DNA of 64,000 bases from Nitratireductor luteus (GTDB lineage: Bacteria > Pseudomonadota > Alphaproteobacteria > Rhizobiales > Rhizobiaceae). Below the pieces are notes generated by a model, which saw nothing but the letters and a program-made list of their open reading frames with translations, was not told the DNA's origin and did not search any database. Each line of letters starts with the position of its first letter. The first letter of the stretch is position 1. Shown here in pieces: positions 8,739 to 17,895 of the stretch. A program made the position numbers and the translations under genes. The DNA lies in assembly GCF_026162365.1 (NCBI RefSeq), contig NZ_JAOANW010000006.1:310001-374000 (forward strand), read 5' to 3'.

Positions 8739-9569
8739 TCAGCCCTTCACCGCGCCCTGGGTGAGGCCGCTGATGAGACGCCGCTGGACGATGAGAAACA
8801 GGATGGTGGCGGGCAGCGCGCCGACGATGCCGCCGGCGGTGAGCAGGCCCCATTCCACCTGGTATTCGCCGATCAGCGTCTGGATGGCGACGGTGATGGG
8901 CCGCACGTTTCGCCCGCCCAGCGTCAGCGCGTAGAGATACTCGTTCCAGGCGGTGATGAAGATGTAGATGCCGGTGGCCACGATGCCGGGGGTACACAGC
9001 GGCAGGATCACCCGCCACAGCGCGCCCAGCCGCGAGCAGCCGTCGGTCATGGCCGCCTCGTCGATCGATTTGGGGATGCCGTTGATATAGCTCGTCATCA
9101 TCCAGACCGAGAACGGGATGGCGATGGTCGAATTGGCGATGATCAGGCCGAAATGGGTGTCGAGGATCCCCACTTTGCGCATCAGCACGAAGAGCGGCAG
9201 GATCAGGAGAACGATGGGGAACATGTTGATGACGAGGAACTGCAAAAGCAGCACCCGTTTGCCCCGGAAGGAAAAGCGCGAGAAGGAATAGGCCGCCGTC
9301 ACGCTGAGCGTCAGCCCCACCACCACTGTGCCGCCGGCGATGATGAAGGAGTGCATCAGGTTCTCCAGGAAGCCGACGGTCCGGAACAGGCGGACATAGT
9401 TCTCCAGCGTCGCGCCGACCAGGGAGGGGCCGTCGGTGAACAGCCGGCTTTCCTGCGTCAGCGAGGTGATGAGCATCCACAGATAGGGGCCGAGCGTGAA
9501 GGCTAGGATCGCCAGCATCGGCAGGTCAACGGTAAGAATGCGGCGCAGCTTCGATTTCCTGCCGACCAT
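8739..9569 (-). CDS. Carbohydrate ABC transporter permease, CUT1 MalG-type
   Basis: A 276-residue inner-membrane subunit with about six segments and the cytoplasmic EAA loop [20 protein letters not shown], which docks on the ATPase. The start at 9569 overlaps the stop of the other permease (ATGA). With that permease, the binding protein at 10694 and the divergent ATPase at 13805 it forms one sugar importer. The C-terminal [14 protein letters not shown] is typical of MalG relatives. Confidence 0.9.
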   Translation of the reverse strand: MVGRKSKLRRILTVDLPMLAILAFTLGPYLWMLITSLTQESRLFTDGPSLVGATLENYVRLFRTVGFLENLMHSFIIAGGTVVVGLTLSVTAAYSFSRFSFRGKRVLLLQFLVINMFPIVLLILPLFVLMRKVGILDTHFGLIIANSTIAIPFSVWMMTSYINGIPKSIDEAAMTDGCSRLGALWRVILPLCTPGIVATGIYIFITAWNEYLYALTLGGRNVRPITVAIQTLIGEYQVEWGLLTAGGIVGALPATILFLIVQRRLISGLTQGAVKG

Positions 9570-10501
9570 CAGTTCACCGCCTTTCCGGCGCGCTTGAGGT
9601 AGAGGATCACGAAGCCGAGCAGCATGATCGTGAACATCACCGCCAGCGCCGAGCCGTAGCCGAAATCCAGATTGGTGCGCGACTTGATGAAGGCGTAGAG
9701 CGGCAGCGTGTAGGTGGCGTAGCCGGGTCCGCCGCCGGTCATGACGAAGATGACATCGATGGAATTGGCGACCCATATGGTGCGCAGCAGAACCGCCGTC
9801 ACCAGCACGCCTGAAATGCCCGGCAGCGTGATGTGCCAGAACTGCCGCCAGGCGCTCGCCCCGTCGATGGAGGCGGCTTCGTAATAGCTGCGGGGGATCG
9901 ACTGCAGGCCGGCCAGGATCATCACCGCGAAAAAGGGGAAGCCCTGCCAGGTGAGGGTGAGGATGATCGCGTAGAGCGCGGTATCGGGATCGGCGAGCCA
10001 GGGGATGGAGGTTTTAAGGATGTCCATGCGCAGCAGGAACTCGTTGAGCACGCCGTAATTGGCGTCGTAGATCCACACCCACATCAGGGCGATGACCACG
10101 CTGGGCAAAGCCCATGGGATGATGATGAGCGCGCGGGCGACGGGCCGCCAGGGGAATTTCTGGTTGAGAAGCAGGGCCGTGACCAGGCCCAGCAGCATTT
10201 GCGCGGGGACGGTGAGGCCGATCCAGATGGCGGTGTTCTTCAGCGATATCCAGAACACCTCGTCGGAAAGCGCAGTGGCGAAATTCTTGAGCCCGACAAA
10301 TGCGAAGCCGCTCGGCTTCCACAGGAGATAATCGTGCAGGCTCATCCAGGCCGCCTGCGCCATCGGCAGGAAGACGATGGCGAGCGTGACCAGCACCGCC
10401 GGCGACAGCATCGCGTAGGGCAGCACGCGGCGGGCGAGCGAGGCCCGGCCGCCCTTGGGAGGGGCCCCGGCTGCTGTAATGGAAAACGGTGTGTCGGTCA
10501 T
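9569..10501 (-). CDS. Carbohydrate ABC transporter permease, CUT1 MalF-type
   Basis: A 310-residue inner-membrane subunit with six hydrophobic segments and the EAA loop YYEAASIDGASAWRQFWHIT. The chosen ATG at 10501 begins MTDTPFSI; frame-open codons upstream run into the intergenic hairpin and look non-coding. It is coupled to the next permease by a four-base overlap and separated from the upstream binding-protein gene by 192 bases with a strong hairpin. Confidence 0.9.
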   Translation of the reverse strand: MTDTPFSITAAGAPPKGGRASLARRVLPYAMLSPAVLVTLAIVFLPMAQAAWMSLHDYLLWKPSGFAFVGLKNFATALSDEVFWISLKNTAIWIGLTVPAQMLLGLVTALLLNQKFPWRPVARALIIIPWALPSVVIALMWVWIYDANYGVLNEFLLRMDILKTSIPWLADPDTALYAIILTLTWQGFPFFAVMILAGLQSIPRSYYEAASIDGASAWRQFWHITLPGISGVLVTAVLLRTIWVANSIDVIFVMTGGGPGYATYTLPLYAFIKSRTNLDFGYGSALAVMFTIMLLGFVILYLKRAGKAVN

Positions 10502-10624
10502 GATCGCTGGATTTCCGCGGCTGGCATCAGATCGAACTCTTCGTCGTGTCCCCGTCCTGAGCGTGTCGGAGGCAGGGCTATCGCATACGGTGTTGCCGGC
10601 TCCGCCGGCGACCGCCACCCTCAA

Positions 10625-10647
10625 TCCCTCCCCTCAAGGGGGAGGGA
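10625..10647. promoter_or_regulatory. Hairpin between binding-protein and permease genes
   Basis: TCCCTCCCC, loop TCAA, then the complement: a GC-rich hairpin in the gap between the solute-binding-protein stop (10694) and the permease start (10501). Such hairpins commonly protect the upstream message so that more binding protein than permease is made. No U-run follows on the minus strand, so a complete terminator is unlikely. Confidence 0.5.
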
Positions 10648-10693
10648 GGAAGGGCACAGCGCCCCTTGTGCGGTAGCCCTGCCGGCCGCAAGC

Positions 10694-11911
10694 CTACGGG
10701 TTGTAGAGCGCGTCGATCGCCTCGTTCATCTGCCGGGCGGTGATCTCGCCGGTGAGCGCGCGCTGCATGTTGACCGGCCAGACCGTGTTCACGAAGTCGG
10801 AGGTCTCCGGCACGTTCGGCAGCAGCTCGGCGAAGGGCAGGGAATTGACCGTGGCGTCGACGAAACGCTTTTCATGCAGCGTCCAGGAGGCCGAATCCGT
10901 CCTGGTGACGGGAAGCTGGCCGGTGGCCTCGTTGAAGAGCGCGTTGTTGCCGGCGCTGGACAGGAACGAGATCCATTTCCAGGCCGCTTCCTTGTTCTGC
11001 GCCGAGGACAGGATCGCGGTGGATTCGTCGCCAAAGGCGGTCCAGCGCCCGCCGCCGCATTCCGGCACAGTGGTGGCCGACACCTTGTCGCCCAGCGCCT
11101 CGACCATGTCGGCGGACGATCCGATATGGTGGATCGTCATGGCCGTCTTGCCGGCCTGGAACGCGCCGATCACCTCCTTGAAGCCGTCATTGGGGGCAGA
11201 TGGCGGGAAAACCTTGTCCTCGCGGAAGAGGTCCACCACGAACTGAGTGCCGGCGATAGCCTCCTCGGTCAGCATGCCGCCCGGCTCGAAACTCACGTCG
11301 CGCGATAATACGAAGCTGCCCCAATGGTCATGGCCGCCCTTGCCGCCGCGGAATCCGAAGCCATAGATATCTGGCTGGCCGTCGCCGTCGGTGTCGCGGG
11401 TGAGTTTCATTGCGACATCGCGGAACTCGTCGCAGGTTCCGGGCACTTCGAGGCCAAGCTCATCGAGCATGTCCTGGCGATAGTAGAGATACAGAACGAC
11501 ATACTGGATCGGCAGGTAATAGGTGTTGCCGTCGGACGCCTTGGTCAGGTCGAGCAGGTTGTCGAGCAGGTCAGCCTTGCCCTCCCATGCCTCGACCATC
11601 TCGCCGATAGGCTCCAGCGCCCCCATTTCGAGAAGGCGCGGCTGGGCGAACATCTTGACCATCGCCGCGTCCGGTGCGTTGCCGGCGACGATCGAGGTGT
11701 AAAGATTGTCGTAGTAGCTGTTCCAGGGGATGTTCTCGGCCTCGATCCTGATGCCGGGGTTCTCCTCCTCGAACTTTTCGACCAGCGCCGACATGGGATT
11801 GTCGGCATTGTCGAAATGGTACCAGAAGCGGACGGTTTCGTCGGCCTGAGCACTGCCGGCGCCAAGTATGGTGCCTGCCGCCAGCGCGGCCGCAAGGATG
11901 GTGCGTTGCAT
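10694..11911 (-). CDS. Extracellular sugar-binding protein (ABC family 1)
   Basis: A 405-residue periplasmic binding protein of the CUT1 type. A Sec signal peptide (MQRTILAAALAAGTILGAGS, then AQADE) ends at about residue 23, and ETVRFWYHFDNADNPMSALV starts the mature fold. The ATG at 11911 follows GGAGGAGA. It provides substrate specificity to the permeases at 8739-10501. Tandem gene order behind the hydrolase and GntR gene suggests a single operon. Aromatic residues suit a sugar, possibly a disaccharide or glycoside; the ligand cannot be named. Confidence 0.9.
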   Translation of the reverse strand: MQRTILAAALAAGTILGAGSAQADETVRFWYHFDNADNPMSALVEKFEEENPGIRIEAENIPWNSYYDNLYTSIVAGNAPDAAMVKMFAQPRLLEMGALEPIGEMVEAWEGKADLLDNLLDLTKASDGNTYYLPIQYVVLYLYYRQDMLDELGLEVPGTCDEFRDVAMKLTRDTDGDGQPDIYGFGFRGGKGGHDHWGSFVLSRDVSFEPGGMLTEEAIAGTQFVVDLFREDKVFPPSAPNDGFKEVIGAFQAGKTAMTIHHIGSSADMVEALGDKVSATTVPECGGGRWTAFGDESTAILSSAQNKEAAWKWISFLSSAGNNALFNEATGQLPVTRTDSASWTLHEKRFVDATVNSLPFAELLPNVPETSDFVNTVWPVNMQRALTGEITARQMNEAIDALYNP

Positions 11912-11940
11912 GTTCTGTCTCCTCCATTCGAGTGTTTTTA

Positions 11941-12909
11941 TCATTTGCTTGCGCCCGCCATTTCACGGAAGGCGAACGCTGCCTCGCTCGTGGCCGTGCG
12001 GGCTTCGGCCAAATCCAGGCTCATCTGCATGAAGCCATGGACGACGCCCCGGTGAATGCGCAGACGGTCGGTCCTGCCGAGAGCCGTCAGTCGCGCATGA
12101 AGGTTTTCGCTGTCGGACCGCAGAGGGTCGATGCCGGCGGCGTTGAGATAAAGCGGCGGCAGCGCGGCCAGCGCCGCGTCGGCCGCGCGCAGGGGCGCGA
12201 TTAGCGGATTGGCGCGGGCGGCGGGGTCGGGGGCATACCAGTTCCAGTAGCGCATCATCTTGCCGCGCGTCAGGCCCGGCCCGCAGGCGTGCTCCAGATA
12301 GGATTGCGAGCCGAAGTCGGCATCATAGGCACCGTAGAACAAAAGACCCTGGTCCGGCGCGGGCCGGCTTTCCGCCTGCTCGTGGAGCATCAGTGCCAGC
12401 GCCAGATTGGCGCCCGCGCTGTCGCCGGCGACGGCGACCGGGCCGTCCACGGCGCCGAGCGGCGACGTGCCGGCCCTCACCTGCCGCCATACGACCACGC
12501 AATCGGCAAGACCGGCGGGGAAGGGATTCTCGGGCGCCAGGCGGTAGGAGATCGACAGGACCGGCACACCGGCTTCGACCGCCAGCAGCCTGGCGGCGCG
12601 CTCATGGGTGTCGATGCTGCAAAAGGCCCAGCCGCCGCCATGGATGAAGAAGATCAGCCCTGATGCTGCCCGCGCGGGTGTGAATAGCCGGCAGTCGATG
12701 GCGCGGCCATCCTCGACCGGCACAGACAAATCGGTGCAGCGCTCGAGCGCGGGCAGGTCGCGGTTCCACCGGACATTGGCGGCGGCGGCCATGGCCCGGC
12801 CTTCGGCGGGCGGCAGAAGGGTCGGGTCGCCCAGCCTGCCATCCTCGCGCGCCAGCCTTTCGATAACAGCCTGCATCTCGGGCGAGGGGACGTTCGCGAG
12901 AGCGTCCAT
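11941..12909 (-). CDS. Alpha/beta hydrolase, hormone-sensitive-lipase (HSL) type esterase
   Basis: A 322-residue alpha/beta hydrolase. HGGG (90-93) is the oxyanion-hole motif, GDSAG (162-166) carries the nucleophile Ser164, and VVHGFM near residue 290 carries the catalytic His; a late Asp completes the triad. There is no signal peptide, so it acts in the cytoplasm. Its start overlaps the stop of the GntR gene (ATGA) and it precedes the binding-protein gene by 29 bases. It could remove an acyl group from an imported ester or open a lactone, which would fit a sugar-derivative pathway. Confidence 0.85.
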   Translation of the reverse strand: MDALANVPSPEMQAVIERLAREDGRLGDPTLLPPAEGRAMAAAANVRWNRDLPALERCTDLSVPVEDGRAIDCRLFTPARAASGLIFFIHGGGWAFCSIDTHERAARLLAVEAGVPVLSISYRLAPENPFPAGLADCVVVWRQVRAGTSPLGAVDGPVAVAGDSAGANLALALMLHEQAESRPAPDQGLLFYGAYDADFGSQSYLEHACGPGLTRGKMMRYWNWYAPDPAARANPLIAPLRAADAALAALPPLYLNAAGIDPLRSDSENLHARLTALGRTDRLRIHRGVVHGFMQMSLDLAEARTATSEAAFAFREMAGASK

Positions 12910-13634
12910 CAGGCGGGCGCTCCGGGCTTGGCGACGATATGCGGTCCGAGGTCGACGATGGTCGTGATGTGATGGGACAGCGCCTCCACGGCCTTGGCCG
13001 TATCGCCGCTATCGAGTGCCTCGATGATGGCGAGGTGCCTGTCAGCCGTCTCGCGCAGGGCGCGATTGGGCTCGGAATTGAGGATCTTGTAGCGGTGGTT
13101 GTGGATGAGGCAGCGCCGCAGGATGGGTCGGATCGAAGGCAGGTCCGCAGCTTCGTAAAGCTGGAGGTGGAAGCTGCGGTCGTGGAGCGACAGAAGATAT
13201 TCGTCGCCGTCACCCGCGGCAGACTGCATCGCTTCGATCTCGGCTGTCAGCTTGCGCTTCAGGCGCAGGTCGTAGCGCTCCATCACGCGGGTCACTCCCC
13301 GGCATTCGATGTCGTGACGCACGAGGATGAGCTCGCGCGCGTCGTCGCCCCGGCAGTCGGCGACATGGGTGCCGCGATGGGCCATGCGGTGGACGAGGCC
13401 CTCTTCCTGCAACTGCAGGAGAGCCTCGCGGATGGTGCTCTGGCTGCAGGCGAAGCGCTGGGCCAGCTCCAGCTCGAGGATGGTTTCGTTGGGCGCTAGG
13501 TCGCCCAGCACGATGTCGCGCTGCAACTGCTCGAAAATGATGGCGCTGCGCCGGTTCGAGCGGGCGCCCGGCTTCTCCGAAAGCCGCCTCGCGCCGTCGC
13601 CGGCAGCGTCGGGATCGAAATTTTCGAGCGCCAT
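12909..13634 (-). CDS. GntR-family transcriptional regulator, FCD type
   Basis: A 241-residue regulator with an N-terminal winged helix (about residues 28-95, ELAQRFACSQSTIREALLQL) and an FCD ligand domain with metal-binding Asp/His residues such as HDRSFHLQLY. It heads the minus-strand carbohydrate operon and diverges from the transporter ATPase at 13805. The 170-base gap with inverted repeats is the likely site of control in both directions. Confidence 0.85.
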   Translation of the reverse strand: MALENFDPDAAGDGARRLSEKPGARSNRRSAIIFEQLQRDIVLGDLAPNETILELELAQRFACSQSTIREALLQLQEEGLVHRMAHRGTHVADCRGDDARELILVRHDIECRGVTRVMERYDLRLKRKLTAEIEAMQSAAGDGDEYLLSLHDRSFHLQLYEAADLPSIRPILRRCLIHNHRYKILNSEPNRALRETADRHLAIIEALDSGDTAKAVEALSHHITTIVDLGPHIVAKPGAPA

Positions 13635-13665
13635 GCGCTTCGCCCCCTTGCGTAACGTTATCGTT

Positions 13666-13682
13666 ATCGATAATTAATCGAT
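13666..13682. promoter_or_regulatory. Inverted repeat, candidate operator of the divergent carbohydrate promoters
   Basis: ATCGAT arms at 13666-13671 and 13677-13682 with five AT-rich bases between, beside another short palindrome TAACGTTA (13653-13660). It lies between the divergent GntR and ATPase genes. Binding by the adjacent GntR protein is inferred. Confidence 0.4.
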
Positions 13683-13804
13683 ATTGCGGACGGGATGCAA
13701 GAGGCTTCCTGAAATTATCTGCCGCGAACGAAGAATGACCGGCTGCGGGGCAGCGATGGACCGAAGCGTGAGCCCTTGGCGAACGGACGGTCGGGAGGAG
13801 GCAC

Positions 13805-14884
13805 ATGGCGAGCGTCACGCTGGAAAAGATCGTCAAGGACTACGGCAAGTTTCGCGCCGTCCACGAGGTGGACCTCGATATCCGCGACGGCGAGTTCGTC
13901 GCCCTTGTCGGCCCGTCCGGCTGCGGCAAGAGCACGCTCTTGCGCATGGTGGCGGGCTTGGAGGAGATTTCGGGCGGACGCATGCTGATCGGCGACAGAC
14001 TGGTCAACGAGGTGGAGCCGCGCGGCCGCGACGTGGCCATGGTGTTCCAGGATTATGCGCTCTATCCGCATATGTCGATTGCCGAGAATATCGGCTTCGG
14101 CCTCAGGATGCGCGGCGTGGCGAGGGGCGAGATCGAGCGCCTGGTGGCCGAGGCGGCGTCGATCCTCCAGATCGAGGATTTGCTAGGCCGCAAGCCGGGA
14201 CAACTCTCAGGCGGCCAGCGCCAGCGGGTGGCGATGGGACGCGCCATCGTGCGCCGGCCCAAGGTCTTCCTGTTCGACGAACCGCTTTCCAACCTCGATG
14301 CCAAGCTGCGCGTCGACATGCGCACCCAGATCAAGCGCCTGCACCAGATGCTGGCCACTACCACCATCTATGTGACCCACGACCAGGTGGAGGCGATGAC
14401 GCTGGCCGACCGGGTGGTGATCCTGAAGGACGGCCGCATCATGCAGGCGGGCGCGCCGAACGAGGTCTACGCCAGGCCCAACAGCCGGTTCGTCGGCGAG
14501 TTCATCGGCTCGCCGCAGATGAACATGCTTGCCGCCCGCGTCGACCGCGCCGGACGGAGCCCCGCCATCCGCTACGGCGCTTTCAACGTGCCGCTCAGCG
14601 ATGTCGAGGCCGCGGACGGAGCCGAGGTGGTGCTGGGTTTCAGGCCGGAGCATCTGCAGGTCTGTGCGCCCGAACGGGCAAGCTTTGCCGCCGTGGTGGA
14701 CGTGTTCGAGCCGCTCGGCTCCGATACGCTTGCCGTGTGCATGCTGGAGGGAGCCGAGATCACCGCGCGGCTGGACCCCGAGCTGCCGCTGGAAAAGGGC
14801 GGGACGCTGCACTTTTCCGTGGACCCGGCGCGGATACATCTTTTCGATGCGCAGAATGGTGCGAGGCTGGCCTTTCAGGCTTGA
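13805..14884 (+). CDS. Sugar ABC transporter ATPase, UgpC/MsmK type
   Basis: A 359-residue ATPase. Walker A GPSGCGKST (36-44), signature [14 protein letters not shown], Walker B VFLFDEP and the switch His in VTHDQVEAM are all intact. A C-terminal OB/TOBE domain is typical of CUT1 ATPases. It is divergent from the operon holding the two permeases and the binding protein, which lack their own ATPase, so it most likely energises that importer. A strong purine-rich ribosome site (GGAGGAGG) precedes the ATG. Its end faces the LLM oxidoreductase gene six bases away. Confidence 0.9.
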   Translation: MASVTLEKIVKDYGKFRAVHEVDLDIRDGEFVALVGPSGCGKSTLLRMVAGLEEISGGRMLIGDRLVNEVEPRGRDVAMVFQDYALYPHMSIAENIGFGLRMRGVARGEIERLVAEAASILQIEDLLGRKPGQLSGGQRQRVAMGRAIVRRPKVFLFDEPLSNLDAKLRVDMRTQIKRLHQMLATTTIYVTHDQVEAMTLADRVVILKDGRIMQAGAPNEVYARPNSRFVGEFIGSPQMNMLAARVDRAGRSPAIRYGAFNVPLSDVEAADGAEVVLGFRPEHLQVCAPERASFAAVVDVFEPLGSDTLAVCMLEGAEITARLDPELPLEKGGTLHFSVDPARIHLFDAQNGARLAFQA

Positions 14885-14890
14885 GTGCCG

Positions 14891-15889
14891 CTATGCGGCC
14901 AGGCGCAGATCCTGCATTACTTCGGCGGCGAGCGTGAAGGATTTCACCCGGGCCGCATGATCGTGGATCTGGCCGGTGAGGATCAGCTCGTCGGGCTGGT
15001 GGCGCTCGATGAAGCCCTGAAGGCCCTTCCGCACCGTTTCCGGCGAGCCGGCGGCGGTGCAGGCGAGCGCCTGGTCGACCATGGCGCGGACCGCCGGGTC
15101 CAGATGGGCGTCGATGTCGTGCACGGGGCGGGGCAGGGGGCCCGGCTTGCCGGTGCGTAGATTGGCGAAGGCCTGCTGCATGGAGGTCTTCAGGAAAAGG
15201 CCTTCCTCGTCGGTGTCGGCGGCGAAGACGTTCAGCGCCATCATGAAATGGGGCTTGTCGAGCTGCGCCGAGGGCCGGAAGGTCTCGCGATAGACGGCGA
15301 CCGCCTGTTCGAGCGCGGCCGGCGCGAAATGCGAGGCGAATGCGTAGGGCAAGCCCAGATGCGCGGCAAGCTGCGCGCCGTAGAGGCTGGATCCCAGAAT
15401 CCATACCGGCACATGAGTGCCGATGCCGGGAATGGCGCGCACCTTCTGGCCGGGCTCGCCGTCGCCCAGATACGCCATCAGCTCCATCACGTCCTGCGGG
15501 AAGCCCTCGCCATTTTCCAGGCTGCGCCGAAGCGCCCGCGCCGTCGGCATGTCCGTGCCCGGCGCGCGGCCAAGGCCGAGATCGATGCGTCCGGGATAGA
15601 GCGTGGCGAGCGTGCCGAACTGCTCGGCGATGACGAGCGGCGCGTGATTGGGCAGCATCACCCCGCCCGCGCCGACGCGGATGCGCCTGGTCACGGCCGC
15701 GACCTGCCCGATCAGCACAGCGGTGGCCGCGCTGGCGATGCCCGGCATGTTGTGATGCTCGGCCAGCCAGTAGCGCGTGTAGCCGGCAGCTTCCGCCTTG
15801 CCTGCTAAATCCAGTGCGTTGGCGAGCGCGTCGGCAACCGAAGCGCCTTCGGGAACGGGGGCAAGGTCGAGGACGGAGAACGGGATCAT
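14891..15889 (-). CDS. LLM-class flavin-dependent oxidoreductase (luciferase-like)
   Basis: A 332-residue bacterial-luciferase-fold protein of the single-subunit YhbW/MsnO8 group, recognisable by [35 protein letters not shown] and the [13 protein letters not shown] loop. Such proteins use reduced FMN; many oxidise small organic molecules. The ATG at 15889 ([11 protein letters not shown]) has GGGAG upstream. It is on the same strand as the GntR gene 88 bases upstream and may be its target. The substrate is unknown; it is not close enough to alkanesulfonate monooxygenases to claim that role. Confidence 0.8.
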   Translation of the reverse strand: MIPFSVLDLAPVPEGASVADALANALDLAGKAEAAGYTRYWLAEHHNMPGIASAATAVLIGQVAAVTRRIRVGAGGVMLPNHAPLVIAEQFGTLATLYPGRIDLGLGRAPGTDMPTARALRRSLENGEGFPQDVMELMAYLGDGEPGQKVRAIPGIGTHVPVWILGSSLYGAQLAAHLGLPYAFASHFAPAALEQAVAVYRETFRPSAQLDKPHFMMALNVFAADTDEEGLFLKTSMQQAFANLRTGKPGPLPRPVHDIDAHLDPAVRAMVDQALACTAAGSPETVRKGLQGFIERHQPDELILTGQIHDHAARVKSFTLAAEVMQDLRLAA

Positions 15890-15977
15890 GGGTGGGCTCC
15901 CTATTGCCTGATCGGCATATATGGACATTCGCGCCGCCAGGTGAAAGAGCTGCCGGCACGCCGGCCTCGATGATCCT

Positions 15978-16742
15978 TCACGAGCCGGAGCCGCGTTCCC
16001 TGGTGCTGGCCCCCGTGCCGGCAAACAGCTCGACCACCGCGTCCTGCGCCACCGCGATGTGATATCTGAGCGCCGCCAGCAGCCGGTCGCGGTCGCCTTC
16101 CTTGAGCGCTTCAAGGATGGGTTCGTGGGTGCCGGCGAGGCGGTGGGGGTCGTCGTAGAGCTTGCCGATGAGCGTGATGCCGCAACGCATTTCGGTGGCG
16201 AGCTCGTCATAGACCCTGAGCAGCCTTCTGTTGCCGCTTGCCTGGCAGAGCATGCGGTGGAAGGTGAAGTCCTCGAAGATCTGCTGCTCGAAGGAGCCCT
16301 GGTCGGCCAGCGTGTACATTTTCTCGATCTGGCGCTCCAGCCCGGCGATGTCGGCAGGGCCGATGCGGTCAATGGCAATCGAGGCGGCGTGGAGCTCCAG
16401 GCCGATCCGCAACTCGTATATGTCGCGCAGATCCTCCGCTTCGAGGGTGCGCACGAAAAAGCCACGGCGCGGGCTGGAGACGACGAGGCCCTGGCTTTCC
16501 AGCAGGCGGGCGGCCTCGCGGATGGGCGCGCGGCTGGTGCCGAACTCGCGGGACAGCTGCAGCTCCGTCAGGCGGGCGCCGGGCTTGAGCCGGCCGGTGA
16601 CGATGGCCTCGGTAATCTGGCGCGCGATCTGGGTGACGAGGTCGGTGGCGGTGACGACGGAGAACAGGCGCGCGTCGCCGGGGGCGCCGATTCGGTCCGC
16701 ACCTTGCCGGTCCCTGTCTTGATCGCCGGGTCTGTCGTCCAT
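15978..16742 (-). CDS. GntR-family transcriptional regulator, FCD type
   Basis: A 254-residue regulator. A winged helix (about residues 33-100, [20 protein letters not shown]) is followed by an FCD domain with the usual metal-binding Asp/His pattern ([10 protein letters not shown]). It diverges from the aldolase/adducin gene and the long amine/peptide catabolic run behind it. The perfect palindrome at 16854-16865 in the 253-base gap is its probable operator. The first 30 residues are charged and variable; a later start is possible. Confidence 0.85.
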   Translation of the reverse strand: MDDRPGDQDRDRQGADRIGAPGDARLFSVVTATDLVTQIARQITEAIVTGRLKPGARLTELQLSREFGTSRAPIREAARLLESQGLVVSSPRRGFFVRTLEAEDLRDIYELRIGLELHAASIAIDRIGPADIAGLERQIEKMYTLADQGSFEQQIFEDFTFHRMLCQASGNRRLLRVYDELATEMRCGITLIGKLYDDPHRLAGTHEPILEALKEGDRDRLLAALRYHIAVAQDAVVELFAGTGASTRERGSGS

Positions 16743-16853
16743 CGGCCTCGTTCCCGTTCATGCCCTCGGTCTGCTTTCGGCGGACCTTCCCAAATTGCAG
16801 GACTTCGCGCTGCTGGCGCGAGGACCTTGACGAGTATTTCTGAATTTTTGCCG

Positions 16854-16865
16854 ATTGTCGACAAT
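16854..16865. promoter_or_regulatory. Perfect 12-base palindrome, probable GntR operator
   Basis: ATTGTCGACAAT is a perfect palindrome midway between the divergent GntR gene (start 16742) and the gene at 16996. It has the TTGT-N4-ACAA form seen in operators of FCD-type GntR proteins. This is the best operator candidate in the window; binding itself is inferred. Confidence 0.6.
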
Positions 16866-16995
16866 TGACATGATGGAGCCGCTGTGGTTGCCTGACTGCT
16901 CTTGGCGGGTTCGCCGCGCCGAACGGCCTTGGTCCTGGAATCGAGGGCTCGGAAGCGCCTTGCGCTTTCCGGTGTTCCACCAGAAGGGGAATTAG

Positions 16996-17793
16996 ATGAC
17001 CGCGCACAGCCGACTTGCGGATACGCAGAAGCACTCCAGCAACGTCAACGAGGCCCAGCCGCGCGAGCGCATCGAGCTTGCGGCTGCCTATCGGCTGATC
17101 GCGCATTACCACCTGGATGACAGCATATTCACCCACATCTCCAGCCGCGCGCCGCGCGAGGAAGGCGAGCATGCCTTCCTCATCAACCCGTTCGGCCTGC
17201 GCTTCGACGAGGTGACGGCATCGAGCCTGGTGACCGTCGACATCAATGGCGACATCCTGCGCGACGACCATGGCGCGGGCATCAACAAGGCCGGCTTCAC
17301 CATTCACAGCGCCGTCCACGCCGCGCGGCCCGATGTGCACTGCGTGCTGCACACACATACGGTGGCCGGCGTCGCCATCTCCTCGATGGAGGAGGGCATA
17401 CTGCCGCTGAATCAGTGGTCACTGCAGTTCCACAAGCGCGTCGCCTTCCACGACTATGAGGGCATCGCGCTGGACCTCGGCGAGCGCGAGCGCCTGGTGG
17501 CCGATCTCGGCGACCGCAATGTGATGATCCTGCGCAATCACGGGCTGCTCACCTGCGGACGCACGGTGGGCGAGGCCTTCGCGCTGATGTTCAACATGGA
17601 GCGCGCCTGCCGGGCGCAGCTTGCCATCATGTCGTCCGGCGGCACGCCGCGACTGATCGACGAGGCCCTGGCGGAAAAGACCGCCCGCCAATACGAGGGC
17701 TGGGACGAGCACCAGACCGGCAACAAGCCGGACCCGCAGTGGGACGCTTTCCAGCGCCTCGCCATCAAGCACTATCCGGACCTCGTGGATTGA
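16996..17793 (+). CDS. Class II aldolase/adducin-family protein
   Basis: A 265-residue cytoplasmic protein of the fuculose-aldolase/adducin fold. The zinc ligands are present: His119 and His121 in LHTHT and His182 in NHGLL. By hand alignment to FucA the catalytic Glu position holds Gly100, so ordinary retro-aldol chemistry is doubtful. It may act as a decarboxylase or epimerase, or on an unusual substrate. It is first in the rightward run and lies next to the GntR operator; the transporter operon begins 102 bases later. An initiation site a few codons downstream cannot be excluded. Confidence 0.8.
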   Translation: MTAHSRLADTQKHSSNVNEAQPRERIELAAAYRLIAHYHLDDSIFTHISSRAPREEGEHAFLINPFGLRFDEVTASSLVTVDINGDILRDDHGAGINKAGFTIHSAVHAARPDVHCVLHTHTVAGVAISSMEEGILPLNQWSLQFHKRVAFHDYEGIALDLGERERLVADLGDRNVMILRNHGLLTCGRTVGEAFALMFNMERACRAQLAIMSSGGTPRLIDEALAEKTARQYEGWDEHQTGNKPDPQWDAFQRLAIKHYPDLVD

Positions 17794-17895
17794 TAAGGGT
17801 GATCTGACGGGGCAGACGGACAAGCAAAGCCAATCGGACCGGCGAAGAAGAGGCAATCAGCCCGCGGGACCGGCAAAAAAAGGGGAACGACAGCC

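Noticed and set aside
14891-15889. The luciferase-like oxidoreductase as a sulfoquinovose monooxygenase partner of the YihV-like kinase
   Set aside because: Its motifs are those of the YhbW/MsnO8 group, it is separated from the kinase locus by a convergent gene end, and it follows a different GntR gene.
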